Positions 1 through 9,189 of a stretch of 64,000 nt of DNA are shown here, one piece after another. The DNA lies in NCBI GenBank assembly GCA_007121075.1, contig SKMK01000021.1, positions 1-64,000 of the forward strand, read 5' to 3'. The stretch is from Syntrophomonadaceae bacterium. Its GTDB lineage: Bacteria; Bacillota; Dethiobacteria; DTU022. A program made the position numbers and the translations under genes. The stretch's first letter is position 1. Each line of letters opens with the position of its first letter. The notes beneath the pieces were generated by a model. The model did no database searches. It was not told where the DNA came from and saw nothing but the letters and a program-made list of their open reading frames with translations.

Positions 1-121
1 AACCCTTGTTAATTACTTCCTGGGGCTTGGCACCCTCATCCACCATCTTGCGGGTCAGCTCATCCGCCTTCGCCGCATCACACTCAATTATCGCTCCTGC
101 CAAAGCTTCAAAATCTGCCAT
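1..121 (-). CDS. Corrinoid protein of a methyltransferase system, N-terminal part only
   Basis: The minus strand opens with ATG at 121 after an AAAGGAGT ribosome binding site at 129-136, and stays open to the window edge (40 codons). The residues visible, MADFEALAGAIIECDAAKADEL, then KMVDEG..PQEVIN, match the helical cap domain at the N-terminus of MtaC/MtbC/MttC-type corrinoid proteins. In that family a B12-binding Rossmann domain follows and carries the methyl group from the substrate-specific methyltransferase to a corrinoid:acceptor methyltransferase; that part lies outside the window. It is 85 bp downstream of the MttB-type gene on the same strand, the usual pairing, so the two are probably co-transcribed. 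Family assignment is from the short N-terminus plus context. Confidence 0.75.
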   Translation of the reverse strand, partial: MADFEALAGAIIECDAAKADELTRKMVDEGAKPQEVINKG

Positions 122-206
122 CCATGCCACTCCTTTACGAAAGTATTATGTTGTAATTTTGATAATATTGTGTTTTTAAGCAGTTATTATTTAGATAGTT
201 GAATAG

Positions 207-1679
207 CTATGAATGTAACTGCCTTGATTCATAAGATTCCAATCGCTTGCTTATCAAGGTGCTTATTTCTTCCTGAACTTTTTCTGGCAATTTAGAGGAT
301 TGATAGTTTTCTAAAATATCACGTGCTTTTTCATTCGCCTTCATTGACAAGGTCATACTACCTGACTGTTCCCAACTGTCATGTCTATTCCTATTCAACA
401 ATTTAGGAAACCACATTTCTTCTTTAAAATTGGCAAAAGTATGTTCATTTGTAACATATTGTCCACCAGGACCCACTTTTTCGATTACATCTAATGCCAT
501 TGTATTGGTATTAACTGCAAAATTATTCAACATATGACGAACCATATCAATTATTTCGTCAGAAACAACCAGCATCTCGTAGGAACAAGTTAGGCCAGAT
601 TCAACATAACCGACATCATGAATTAGATTAGCACCGCTCAGTGCAGCTAAAAAGATTGTATATGATGATTCAAGTGCTGCTTGCTCATCAAAAACATTGG
701 AATCAGAACACCCTGCTGTACTAAACATGGGCAATTCATACATCTTGGAAAGCTGCGTCAAAACGGCACTGCCAATATGCATCTCAGGCGCGGCATAAGA
801 AAATACTGTCGATTTCATATCAAGTATAGTGGCGACACCACCATAAATAAAGGGGGACCCTTTTCTTTTCAGCTGGTGTATTGTTAACGCGCTTAATGAT
901 TCGGCGTTAGCTGTAACAAAAGCTCCGGCTCTGGTAACCGGCCCGGTACCTCCCCCGCATAAACCGGGAGTGTAATTAACAGGAATGCGATATTCAGCAC
1001 AACTCATTAATTTTTGGAGACCATCATAAGAGTGACAAAGTGGAGATACTGGTTCTGTATAAAGAGAAAACAGTGGATTAGCCTGTAAGTTTGCGAGTCC
1101 ACCTCTAACCATTGCCGCCATTTCAATCTGATCTAAAAGGCTCTGACGGTGATGGGCGGTAATTAACAAAGGTTTACTAGTGTTGTTTACCATGGCCTCG
1201 AACTGGTGCAAATCGGAAACACTGGCAGGCTTATCTTTGGCAATACCCATCGACATCATAAAATCAATGTTGGGCAGATAATCTACAACCCGGGTTGTAT
1301 TTTCTATATCTTGTTTTGAGTTGCTGCGTCTTTCACCCGTATATGGATCAATCACGTAATGCAGATCCGAGCCCGTTCCAAAATAAGGATTGTTTTTTTC
1401 CAAGTACATGCAACGTTTACCATCACGATCAGCAAGAACCACACGAGGTGGTGCAGAATTAATAGCGCTTTGAACAATGTCTGATGGAATCTTGCAAACA
1501 TTTGACTTTTCATCTATTAAAGCACCGGCATCCTTTAACAACTTTCTTGCTTCAGGTTCATCAACTTTAACTCCTACCCTCTCTAAAACTTCCAGTGAAG
1601 CCAAATGGATTTCATAAAGTTGATCATCTGATAAAATACGAAACATCGGCGACAACTGTGCTTCAACATTAACCTTCAT
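207..1679 (-). CDS. MttB-family (COG5598) methylamine/betaine-type methyltransferase without pyrrolysine
   Basis: This 490-residue protein belongs to the trimethylamine methyltransferase MttB superfamily, TIM-barrel enzymes that move a methyl group from a (quaternary) amine to a cognate Co(I) corrinoid protein. The reading frame is open throughout with no in-frame amber codon, so it is a non-pyrrolysine member; characterised members of that kind use glycine betaine, proline betaine or carnitine rather than trimethylamine. Which substrate it uses cannot be read from sequence. A good ribosome binding site (AGAGGAG, about 10 nt upstream) supports the ATG at 1679. The corrinoid protein gene follows directly and a GntR-type regulator is divergent. 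Codon use and base composition are more AT-rich than the genes from 3 kb onward, which may indicate acquisition. Confidence 0.88.
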   Translation of the reverse strand: MKVNVEAQLSPMFRILSDDQLYEIHLASLEVLERVGVKVDEPEARKLLKDAGALIDEKSNVCKIPSDIVQSAINSAPPRVVLADRDGKRCMYLEKNNPYFGTGSDLHYVIDPYTGERRSNSKQDIENTTRVVDYLPNIDFMMSMGIAKDKPASVSDLHQFEAMVNNTSKPLLITAHHRQSLLDQIEMAAMVRGGLANLQANPLFSLYTEPVSPLCHSYDGLQKLMSCAEYRIPVNYTPGLCGGGTGPVTRAGAFVTANAESLSALTIHQLKRKGSPFIYGGVATILDMKSTVFSYAAPEMHIGSAVLTQLSKMYELPMFSTAGCSDSNVFDEQAALESSYTIFLAALSGANLIHDVGYVESGLTCSYEMLVVSDEIIDMVRHMLNNFAVNTNTMALDVIEKVGPGGQYVTNEHTFANFKEEMWFPKLLNRNRHDSWEQSGSMTLSMKANEKARDILENYQSSKLPEKVQEEISTLISKRLESYESRQLHS

Positions 1680-1774
1680 TTACGTCAACTCCTCTGTCTC
1701 AATATTATATAATATTTTCAAGCTTCAATTACAATCTACTACTCATTAAAACTAACTCCTTACTAAAAAAATAT

Positions 1775-1990
1775 TTACTGCAGTACAAACAAATCTAATA
1801 TTTCTATTGATGTATTATTATCACCTCCATCCTTAAATTCTGGTGCTTCGATTACCGGTTTGCGGTAAAAAATCTTCTCAATAAAAATGCTTGATTTATA
1901 GCAGTTTTTGCAACACTTAATGCTATGATTCTTACCTTTGATGCCTTCTATTAAGCCAATAATTTTGTTTATGGGATTATATTTAAAACA
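1775..1990 (-). other. Open stretch without start codon in the mttB-gntR gap; possible gene remnant
   Basis: The 480-bp gap between mttB and the GntR gene is AT-rich. On the minus strand one frame is open for 71 codons, from just after a TGA at 1991-1993 to a TAA at 1775-1777, without ATG, GTG or TTG near its beginning. The translation has protein-like features (KCCKNCYKSS with three cysteines, then KPVIEAPEFKDGG) and is followed by AAGGAG and a 5-codon frame just upstream of mttB. I do not recognise a family. It may be the 3' end of a decayed gene; chance is also possible in AT-rich DNA. Confidence 0.25.
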
Positions 1991-2092
1991 TCAATTATTT
2001 TTAATTGTCTCATATATATTACTACGATATCATTATTAATGTCAAGATATATATTTAATATTTTTGTTTTCTCAATAACATATATTACTATC

Positions 2093-2121
2093 TTGTAATT
2101 ATTTTTTTTTATTGTTATAAT
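2093..2121 (+). promoter_or_regulatory. Predicted sigma-A promoter of the GntR-family gene
   Basis: TTGTAA at 2093-2098 and a perfect TATAAT at 2116-2121 are separated by 17 bp, about 40 bp before the start codon. The 11-bp sequence ATATATTACTA occurs twice in the gap (near 2013 and 2082) and could be part of an operator for the divergent regulator, but this is only a suggestion. Confidence 0.6.
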
Positions 2122-2160
2122 ATTTGTAGAGAATTATTATTCAAAGGAGTAAGGTAGGAA

Positions 2161-2811
2161 ATGAAAACAGTTAAGCCAAAATTCAGAAACTCTCACCACA
2201 TATATCAAGATATTAAAGAGTCAATTATCAAACTTGAAATTCCACCAGGTGCTAAAATAGATGAAACCCTCCTGCAGGAAAAGTACAACACCAGTAGGAC
2301 TCCGATTAGAGAATGCCTTCAAAGGCTGGTATATGATAAATTGATCTACATTGTTCCTAGAAAGGGAACTTTCGTAACCCAGGTTGATATTAAAGAATTT
2401 AAGCATATATTTGAAGTAAAAGTAGTTTTAGAAGGGTTAGCTGGCGACTTAGTTATAAAAAGAGCAGGGGATTTCGAAAAAAAAACTATTTACGAACTGC
2501 TAACCAACACGAGATCAGTGTTAGAAAAAGGGGACTACAATGAACTTATCAGCCTTGATCAGGAATTCCATAAAAAAATACGGGAATTCAGCAGGAACAC
2601 TGAATTGGAAGAAATCTTGGATAATTACAATTTAAAAGCTACCCGGTTTTGGTATTATACATTGGATGAAGTCCCCGAAATGGAAGGTTTTTTAAAAGAT
2701 TTTGAGGAATTTTACCGGTGTATGGAAAATAAGGATAGTGAGAAAGGAAAAAAAATCCTTTCAGATCATGTTATAAGATTCGTTGAATATATCAAGTACA
2801 AATTGCTATAG
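2161..2811 (+). CDS. GntR-family transcriptional regulator, FadR/FCD subfamily
   Basis: This 216-residue protein has an N-terminal winged helix-turn-helix (residues about 10-75, with IPPGAKIDE and SRTPIRECLQRL, the typical GntR recognition region) and a C-terminal all-helical FCD ligand-binding domain (about 85-210, with FEVKVVLEGLAG, DQEFHKKI and a C-terminal DHVIRF). FCD domains usually bind small organic acids through a metal site with Asp and His residues; DQEFH and DH are candidates. It is divergent from the mttB-corrinoid pair, so the simplest inference is that it controls that pair and itself. The start at 2161 is supported by AAAGGAG at 2143-2149 and a second AAGG closer to the ATG. 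The effector is unknown. Confidence 0.9.
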   Translation: MKTVKPKFRNSHHIYQDIKESIIKLEIPPGAKIDETLLQEKYNTSRTPIRECLQRLVYDKLIYIVPRKGTFVTQVDIKEFKHIFEVKVVLEGLAGDLVIKRAGDFEKKTIYELLTNTRSVLEKGDYNELISLDQEFHKKIREFSRNTELEEILDNYNLKATRFWYYTLDEVPEMEGFLKDFEEFYRCMENKDSEKGKKILSDHVIRFVEYIKYKLL

Positions 2812-2812
2812 G

Positions 2813-2840
2813 GCTTATTTAATTGAATAAGCTTTCTTCT
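2813..2840 (+). terminator. Intrinsic terminator after the GntR-family gene
   Basis: GCTTATT and AATAAGC form a 7-bp stem with a 6-nt loop directly after the stop codon, followed by a T-rich run (TTTCTTCTTGTT). Confidence 0.6.
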
Positions 2841-2939
2841 TGTTACAGCATCTGAAACCTGTTTCACCTTATCTATTATTACCGACCAGCCGACAAAACG
2901 GTTTTTAACGTAAACAAACTTAAGTATCAATCTTTTTTC

Positions 2940-4055
2940 TCATTGCAGCAGCTCCCGGGCCACCACGAGGCGCTGGATCTGGTTAGTGCCTTCATAAATC
3001 TGGGTCGCCTTGGCATCACAAAAATAACCGGCTGGAAGGCTGCCCGCTTCGGCGGCTGGAAAGCCGCATAAATCAATACAGCGCGTTGCTGCAGCTACCG
3101 CCAGGTCTGTGGTATAATATTTGGCCATGGAAGCCTCTTTAGAGCACTTTCGGCCTGATTCTTTAACCAGGGCCGCCCGGTAAACCAGGAGCCGGGCTGC
3201 TTCCAACCTGGTCGAAAGATCGGCTAGCTCAAAAGCGGCGTACTGATCGGTTTTGCGGCCGGTTTCTTCCTCCCGCTGTTTTAAAAAAGCGGTACCGTAG
3301 TCAACTGCTGCCTGGGCCAATCCCAGGGCCTGGGCGGCAATGCCGATCCGCCCCCCGTCCAGCAGGGACATGGCAATTTTAAATCCCGATCCTTCCTCGC
3401 CCAACCTGTTCGACGCCGGGATATAGAGATCCTCCAGGCGTAACTCGGTGGTGTTGGAGCGGTTCAGGCCCATCTTTTTCTCCGGTTTTCCCGGGATCAG
3501 TCCCGGGGTATCCTTTTCAACCAGGAAGGCGGTAATTCCCCTGTGACCCAAGCTGCGGTCAACCGTAGCAAAGACGGTATAAATATCCGCCTGGCCCCCG
3601 CTGGTTATAAAGAGTTTGCAGCCGTTTAAAATGTAGCCGTCCCCAGACCTGACGGCGCTGGTGGTGAGGGCAGCCGCATCGGAACCCGCCCCCGATTCAG
3701 TCAGGGCAAAGGCGCCGAGCAGCTCTCCCCGGGCCAGCCCGGGCAGGTAGTGCTTTTTCTGCTCTTCAGTGCCGAAATAGTAAAGAGGAAAGGTGCCCAC
3801 CGAGGTGTGGACCGCTATAATGGCCCCGGTAGAAGCGCAAACCCTGGACAACTCCTCGATCAGAATCGTGTAGGTTAAAAAATCTTCTCCTCCACCGCCC
3901 CATTCGGGGGGCAGGGGCAGTCCCATGTAGCCATTTTGAACCGCTTTGCGCAGGTTATCGGCGGGAAAATGATCTCCCCTGTCCACTTCCTTTTCCGCAA
4001 AGCAGCGGAATTCTTCCTTTCTGGACCGGTGGTAATCGGAAAGGACAAAATTCAC
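2940..4055 (-). CDS. Acyl-CoA dehydrogenase (short-chain/butyryl-CoA type)
   Basis: This 371-residue flavoprotein oxidises acyl-CoA to trans-2-enoyl-CoA and passes electrons to an electron-transfer flavoprotein. It has the three acyl-CoA dehydrogenase domains in order: N-terminal helical (with PPEWGGGGEDFLTY), middle beta (AFALTESGAGSD, the FAD/substrate signature; then NGCKLFITSGG) and C-terminal helical. The catalytic base of the short-chain group is visible as Glu355 in IYEGTNQIQR. The start is a GTG at 4055 with GAGGGG upstream. It lies 245 bp downstream of a thiolase on the same strand, which suggests a shared role in short-chain fatty acid oxidation or butyrate formation. No ETF genes are in the window. 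Substrate chain length is inferred from family resemblance only. Confidence 0.93.
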   Translation of the reverse strand: MNFVLSDYHRSRKEEFRCFAEKEVDRGDHFPADNLRKAVQNGYMGLPLPPEWGGGGEDFLTYTILIEELSRVCASTGAIIAVHTSVGTFPLYYFGTEEQKKHYLPGLARGELLGAFALTESGAGSDAAALTTSAVRSGDGYILNGCKLFITSGGQADIYTVFATVDRSLGHRGITAFLVEKDTPGLIPGKPEKKMGLNRSNTTELRLEDLYIPASNRLGEEGSGFKIAMSLLDGGRIGIAAQALGLAQAAVDYGTAFLKQREEETGRKTDQYAAFELADLSTRLEAARLLVYRAALVKESGRKCSKEASMAKYYTTDLAVAAATRCIDLCGFPAAEAGSLPAGYFCDAKATQIYEGTNQIQRLVVARELLQ

Positions 4056-4300
4056 TGTTTAACCCCTCTTTTTGAGTTGTCATTACATTTTATTTACCGC
4101 TTCAACCGAAACAAATGATGAGATCATAACCACTGATCGGATCAGCTGGAATAATATAGCTAATGAAGTAAAACTGTTTTCCTAATTTAGTTCTATTCCA
4201 AACAATTCATAACCCTGGTTACTGCGGCCTGCTTTAACTGCTGCAGGCTGCGCCCCGGCTGCCGCATCTTCTGTGATCGGGCTGGCCAGATCAAGCCGGG

Positions 4301-5482
4301 TTATGAAACTTTTACCACGGTTGCCTCGCCCTGGGCCGCCCCGCTGCAGATCGTGGCCAGGCCGTACCCTCCGCCGCGCCGGTGCAGCTCGGCAATCAGG
4401 GTGAGCAAGATGCGGGCGCCGCTGGCCCCGATGGGGTGGCCAAGGGCCACCGCTCCCCCGTTGACATTGACCCGGTCCGGATCCCAGCCGCCGAGCTTGA
4501 TGCTGGTCAGAACCACGGCGGCAAAGGCCTCGTTCACTTCAATTAAATCAATTTGATCGGCCTTTAAATCGATCCTGTCCAGAGCTACCGCCGCCGCTTC
4601 ATAAGGGACGGTGGCAATAAAACGTGGCTTTCTTGAGGCTGTGCCGGTGGATATAATTTCCGCCAGGGGTTTCAGGCCCAGTTCAACCGCTTTTTGCCTG
4701 GAAGTCAAAACCAGCGCCGCCGCACCGTCCGAGATCCCGGGTGCATTTCCGGCCGTGATCAGTCCTTTTTCCTCAAAAGCTGGTGGCAGTTTGGCCAGTT
4801 TTTCCAGGGAAGTGTCGCGTCGCGGCAGCTCGTCCCGGTCCACCACCTGCGAACCCCTTTTTTTGTGGAACACTTCCACCGGGACGATTTCTTCACCCAG
4901 GCGCCCGCTGTCCATCGCTTCAATGGCCAGGCGGTGGCTGCGCAGGGCCCACTCGTCCATAGCTTCCCTGGTAATGCCGTGCTCGGCCGGAACAATGCTG
5001 CCGTGCACTCCCATATGGACATCATGAAAGGGGCACCACAGACCATCATGGACCATAGCGTCGATCACTTCGGCATCGCCCATCCGGTAGCCGGTGCGCG
5101 CGCCCTGCATCATGTAGGGGCCTGAGCTCATATTTTCCATGCCCCCGGCCACCAGGATGCCGGCTTCCCCGGTTTTAATCATGGCCTGGCCGAAGTTAAC
5201 CGCCCGCAGCCCGGAAGCGCAAACCTTGTTAATCGTATCGGAGGGAACCGTGTAGGGCAGACCTGCTTTTACCGTTGCCTGTCTGGAAGGGATCTGCCCC
5301 GCGCCACCCTGGATTACCATCCCGAGCAGCACTTGGTCGACCCGGTCGCCGGCCACACCGGCACGGGAAAGGGCCTCTCTGACGGCGGCTGCACCCAGTT
5401 CCACGGCCGGAACGGGCTCTAACACCCCCAAAAACCGGCCAAAAGGAGTTCGGGCAAATCCGACCACCACTGCAGATTCCAT
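4301..5482 (-). CDS. Acetyl-CoA acetyltransferase (thiolase)
   Basis: This thiolase (393 residues from the chosen start) cleaves or condenses acyl-CoA units. Counting from that start, the nucleophilic Cys88 is in NKVCASGLRA, the histidine in ALGHPIGASGAR is His349, and the second catalytic cysteine is Cys379 in CSGAAQG. The usual consensus there is CIGGGQG, so the last loop is slightly divergent; NEAFA is intact. I chose ATG at 5482 because GGAGGTG at 5491-5497 is 8 nt upstream of it, whereas the GTG three codons earlier overlaps that ribosome binding site. It precedes the acyl-CoA dehydrogenase on the same strand. Confidence 0.94.
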   Translation of the reverse strand: MESAVVVGFARTPFGRFLGVLEPVPAVELGAAAVREALSRAGVAGDRVDQVLLGMVIQGGAGQIPSRQATVKAGLPYTVPSDTINKVCASGLRAVNFGQAMIKTGEAGILVAGGMENMSSGPYMMQGARTGYRMGDAEVIDAMVHDGLWCPFHDVHMGVHGSIVPAEHGITREAMDEWALRSHRLAIEAMDSGRLGEEIVPVEVFHKKRGSQVVDRDELPRRDTSLEKLAKLPPAFEEKGLITAGNAPGISDGAAALVLTSRQKAVELGLKPLAEIISTGTASRKPRFIATVPYEAAAVALDRIDLKADQIDLIEVNEAFAAVVLTSIKLGGWDPDRVNVNGGAVALGHPIGASGARILLTLIAELHRRGGGYGLATICSGAAQGEATVVKVS

Positions 5483-5695
5483 CTTTATCACACCTCCGTC
5501 AAATCTTTAGGCTGCCGGGACAAATCACCTGTTTTTAGCTCACGATTGAGCAATCAACCCGGATCCTGACCGGTTGCCCAACTTTCCCCGCTTAATCCTT
5601 TTACCAGGGCAAATCGGGGCGGCTCACGCTGATTTTTTTATAAGCCCGCGCACCCGGTGAAGATTCCGCTCTAAAAATACTTGCTAACCAAACAC

Positions 5696-6988
5696 TTATT
5701 CTCGCTCCTGCCTTTTTAAAGCCCGGTGGGCGATATCCCGGCGAAAGTAAGCGCCTTCAAATTTAATTCTATCGCAGGCGCTGTAAACCCGATCCAGGGC
5801 TTTACTCAGGTCTATATCCCAGGCGGTTACGCCCAAAACCCGGCCTCCGTTAGTGACCAGGCGGCCATCCTTGATCGCCGTCCCGGCATGAAAAACCGCC
5901 ACCCTGCCGTCGCTTTCATGCTCCAACTCATCTATCCCCTCGATGGGGAAACCTTTTTCGTAGCTGCCCGGGTATCCGCCCGATGCCATCACCACGCAGA
6001 CGGCCGGATCCCCGCGCCATTCGGCATCAAGCCCTTTCAGATCGCCCCCTGCTGCCGCATCCAGCAGTGGCAGTAGATCTGATTTCATGCGCGGGATCAA
6101 GGCCTGAGCTTCCGGGTCGCCAAAACGGACATTGTATTCGAGTACGTTAAGGTCGTCACCAGACACCATCAAACCGGCATAGATCACACCCCTGAAATCG
6201 ACACCAAGGTTGTTAAACCCTTTCAGCAGGGGCCAAAATACCTGTTCTTCGGTCCTGCGGGCCAGTTTTTCCGTGTAAACCGGTGCCGGCGAATAAGCAC
6301 CCATTCCGCCTGTATTCGGTCCCCTGTCGCCTTCATAGATGGCCTTGTGGTCCTGCGATGAGGGCAGGAAAACCAGGCTTTTGCCGTCGGTTATAGCCAG
6401 AACCGACACTTCTTCCCCGCTCAGGCATTGCTCGATAACCACCCGGTTGCCGGCTTCACCAAACTTTCGCTCAATCATGATATCATATAAGGCCTGCTCC
6501 GCCTCGGCGGGGCCCGAAGCCACGGTAACGCCCTTGCCGGCCGCCAGGCCCTCCGCTTTGATCACCACCGCTCCCCCGTAAAAGCGGGCCAGGTGGCTGC
6601 GGGCATCATCAAAGTCATCGAATACGGCAAAGCCGGCCGAGGGGATGCCCCATTCTTTCATTTTCCGCTTGGTCCAAACCTTGCTTCCCTCGAGCCGGGC
6701 CCCTTCTTTGCCGGGCCCGAATACTTTCAACCCCGCTACCCGGAAGCTGTCGGCCAGCCCCAGTACCAGGGGCGCTTCCGGCCCGACTACCGTTAAATCG
6801 ATTTTTTCTTCCAGGGCCCATTTTTTCAGGTTTTCAATATCATCTGCGGCAATATCAACACACTCGGCCACTTTGGCTATACCCGGATTGCCCGGGGCGC
6901 TGTAGAGCTTTTCCAAAAGCGGGCTTTGGGCCAGCTTCCAGGTCAGGGTATGCTCTCGACCGCCGCCGCCGACTATCAACACTCGCAT
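5696..6988 (-). CDS. purD: Phosphoribosylamine-glycine ligase (GAR synthetase)
   Basis: PurD joins glycine to phosphoribosylamine with ATP, step 2 of purine synthesis. The 430-residue chain starts with the N-domain motif VLIVGGGGREHTLTWKL, continues into an ATP-grasp domain (VIKAEGLAAGKGV near 140-155; FGDPEAQALIPRM near 290) and ends with the C-terminal domain (GYPGSYEKG..I). GGGAGG is 9 nt before the ATG at 6988. It is the last gene of the purine operon, 55 bp after purH. The gap downstream (5483-5695) shows no clear terminator. Confidence 0.97.
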   Translation of the reverse strand: MRVLIVGGGGREHTLTWKLAQSPLLEKLYSAPGNPGIAKVAECVDIAADDIENLKKWALEEKIDLTVVGPEAPLVLGLADSFRVAGLKVFGPGKEGARLEGSKVWTKRKMKEWGIPSAGFAVFDDFDDARSHLARFYGGAVVIKAEGLAAGKGVTVASGPAEAEQALYDIMIERKFGEAGNRVVIEQCLSGEEVSVLAITDGKSLVFLPSSQDHKAIYEGDRGPNTGGMGAYSPAPVYTEKLARRTEEQVFWPLLKGFNNLGVDFRGVIYAGLMVSGDDLNVLEYNVRFGDPEAQALIPRMKSDLLPLLDAAAGGDLKGLDAEWRGDPAVCVVMASGGYPGSYEKGFPIEGIDELEHESDGRVAVFHAGTAIKDGRLVTNGGRVLGVTAWDIDLSKALDRVYSACDRIKFEGAYFRRDIAHRALKRQERE

Positions 6989-7043
6989 TTAAATTGACCT
7001 CCCTTCACTGTCACGCTCTCCCGCTGCAGCAGGAGTAGCAGCG

Positions 7044-8591
7044 TTAATGCTTAAAATACCGGCGCCCGGTAAAGACCATGGCCAGGTTGTGATGGTTGCA
7101 CAGCTCGATCGATTCACGGTCTTTTTGAGAACCGCCGGGTTGGACTATGGCTGTAACCCCGGCTTTAGTCGCTTCCTCGACCGTATCGGGGAAGGGGAAG
7201 AATGCATCGGAACCGAGCACGGCTCCCCTGGCTTTACCTGCGGCCTGGTTAAGGGCTATCTTAGCCGCCCCGATCCGGCTCATCTGGCCGGCGCCGATTC
7301 CGTAGGTCATGTTTTTACCGGCAATGACAATGGCGTTGGAGCGGACGTGCTTAACCACTTTCTGGGCAAATCCGAGAGCGGCCCATTCTTCCTCTGTCGG
7401 CGCCCTCTCGGTCACCACTTTTCCCGCAGTTACATCGACCGGCGCCCAATCGATGGTCTGGACCAGGATTCCGCCTGAAATTCTTTTGATATCAAAGCAA
7501 TCCTGACCACCGGCAACCTCCTCTATTTTAAGCAGGCGGATATCTTTCTTGCCCTTAAAAACTTCAACCGCATCTTCGGTAAAATGCGGGGCAGCGATCA
7601 CTTCTAAAAAGATCTTGCTCATCTCCCGGGCCGCATCGGCATCCACGGGCCGGTTCAGGGCCAAAACTCCGCCGAAAATGGAAACCGGGTCTGCTTCAAA
7701 AGCCAGATTGTAGGCATCCTTTAAATTGCCCGCTGAACCGACCCCGCAGGGATTGGCATGTTTAACCGCTACGGCTGTCGGTTCTGCAAATTCCAGCACC
7801 GCTTCCCAGGCCGCATTAAGGTCGTTCAAATTGTTGAAAGAAAGTTCTTTGCCCTGTAGCTGCCGTGCAGCAGCCAGGCCGGCCGGCGCTCCTCCTGATG
7901 CGTAAAAAGCGGCTTCCTGCTGGGGGTTTTCACCGTAGCGTAACCCCTGGACCTTGTTAAAGGAAAAATTCAATCTTTCCGGGTAGAGCTCCGTTTCCAC
8001 CTCGGGCCGGGCGTTGAAATATGAAGCAATGGCCGCGTCGTAACCGGCCGTATGCGAAAAAGCTTCAGTCGCCAGGCTGAAGCGGGTCTCGGAGCTGACT
8101 CGGCCATTTTTTTCCAGCTCTTCTATTATGGGGCCATAGCGCTTCGGGTTGACTATCACTGCCAAATAGGCGTGGTTCTTGGCCGCCGCCCGGAGCATGG
8201 TGGGGCCTCCAATATCGATATTCTCCACTGCTTCCTGGTGGCTCACCCCTTCGCGGGAAATAGTCTGTTCAAAGGGATAGAGGTTTACAACCACCAGTTC
8301 AAGAGGTATAATGCCGTGCTTTTCCAGATCCCGCCGCTGATCATCTACGTCCGGGCGGGCTAAAATCGCGGCATGGATATTGGGGTGCAGGGTCTTGACC
8401 CGGCCGCCCAAAATTTCCGGAAATCCGGTTATTTCAGAGGCGTCGGTCACCTCCAACCCGTCTTCACGCAAAGCGCGCGCCGTTCCTCCGGTGGAAATGA
8501 TTTCGAAACCCAGCCTGGACAGTTCCCGGGCGAATTCGGCTATTCCCGTTTTGTCGGATACACTGATCAGGGCTCTGCGCTTTTCAGTCAA
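7044..8591 (-). CDS. purH: Bifunctional AICAR transformylase / IMP cyclohydrolase
   Basis: PurH carries out the last two steps to IMP. The 515-residue protein has an N-terminal MGS-like IMP cyclohydrolase domain (residues about 1-190, with LISVSDKTGIAEFA, STGGTA and GGRVKTLHPN) and a C-terminal AICAR formyltransferase domain (about 200-515, with RYGENPQQEA, VKHANPCGV and SDAFFPFPD). Length is normal. Its first codons overlap the end of purN by 8 bp, so the two are translationally coupled. Confidence 0.97.
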   Translation of the reverse strand: MTEKRRALISVSDKTGIAEFARELSRLGFEIISTGGTARALREDGLEVTDASEITGFPEILGGRVKTLHPNIHAAILARPDVDDQRRDLEKHGIIPLELVVVNLYPFEQTISREGVSHQEAVENIDIGGPTMLRAAAKNHAYLAVIVNPKRYGPIIEELEKNGRVSSETRFSLATEAFSHTAGYDAAIASYFNARPEVETELYPERLNFSFNKVQGLRYGENPQQEAAFYASGGAPAGLAAARQLQGKELSFNNLNDLNAAWEAVLEFAEPTAVAVKHANPCGVGSAGNLKDAYNLAFEADPVSIFGGVLALNRPVDADAAREMSKIFLEVIAAPHFTEDAVEVFKGKKDIRLLKIEEVAGGQDCFDIKRISGGILVQTIDWAPVDVTAGKVVTERAPTEEEWAALGFAQKVVKHVRSNAIVIAGKNMTYGIGAGQMSRIGAAKIALNQAAGKARGAVLGSDAFFPFPDTVEEATKAGVTAIVQPGGSQKDRESIELCNHHNLAMVFTGRRYFKH

Positions 8592-9189
8592 TAATCATAC
8601 ACCTTCTTCCCTCCACTTTTAGTTTTTCCCTGCAAAACAGGTCGATTGCCGTCGGATAAAGACGGTGTTCGGAGGCATGAATCCGCTGGTGCAGGGTTTC
8701 TACGCTGTCCTGCTGAATCACCGGAACCGCCTCCTGCAGAATAATGGGTCCGGTATCCAGACCTTCATCGACGAAATGGACCGTGCAACCGGTCACCTTT
8801 ACGCCATAAGCAAGCGCCTGCTCCACCCCGTCGAGGCCGGGGAAAGCAGGCAGAAGAGATGGATGGATATTCATAATTTGCATCGAAAAAGCGTTGACAA
8901 AATAAGGTGACAGCAGGCGCATGAAGCCGGCCAGTGCCACCAGGTCAATCCGATCTTCTTTTAGCTGCTCCACTATGGCCCGGTCGTACTGCTCACGTCC
9001 GCCATTGTTTCCGGGGGCCATGAAAAGGGCTTTTACCCCCCTTCTTTCCGCCCTCTGCAGGGCCTGTGCCTGTTCTTGATCGCTGATTACCAGCGCCACC
9101 TCGCCGAAAATATCGCCTCTTTCCACCGCTTCCAGGATCGCTTCCAGGTTCGTCCCCCGGCCGGAAGCGAGCACAGCAATTCGCTTCAT
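8584..9189 (-). CDS. purN: Phosphoribosylglycinamide formyltransferase
   Basis: PurN transfers a formyl group from 10-formyl-THF to GAR (step 3). The 201-residue protein shows the glycine-rich N-terminus (VLASGRGTNLEAIL), the catalytic loop HPSLLPAFPG with its His, and VDEGLDTGPII with the catalytic Asp. Length matches the folate-dependent family. It overlaps purH by 8 bp and follows purM after a 178-bp gap that carries two copies of TCAAGCCGTAG but no recognisable signal. Confidence 0.97.
   Translation of the reverse strand: MKRIAVLASGRGTNLEAILEAVERGDIFGEVALVISDQEQAQALQRAERRGVKALFMAPGNNGGREQYDRAIVEQLKEDRIDLVALAGFMRLLSPYFVNAFSMQIMNIHPSLLPAFPGLDGVEQALAYGVKVTGCTVHFVDEGLDTGPIILQEAVPVIQQDSVETLHQRIHASEHRLYPTAIDLFCREKLKVEGRRCMIID

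Noticed and set aside
207-1679. Pyrrolysine in the MttB-type protein
   Set aside because: The frame has no in-frame TAG, so there is no pyrrolysine codon to read.
5483-5695. A terminator after purD
   Set aside because: No GC stem with a T-run was found on the minus strand; the gap shows only an A-rich run after GC-rich bases.
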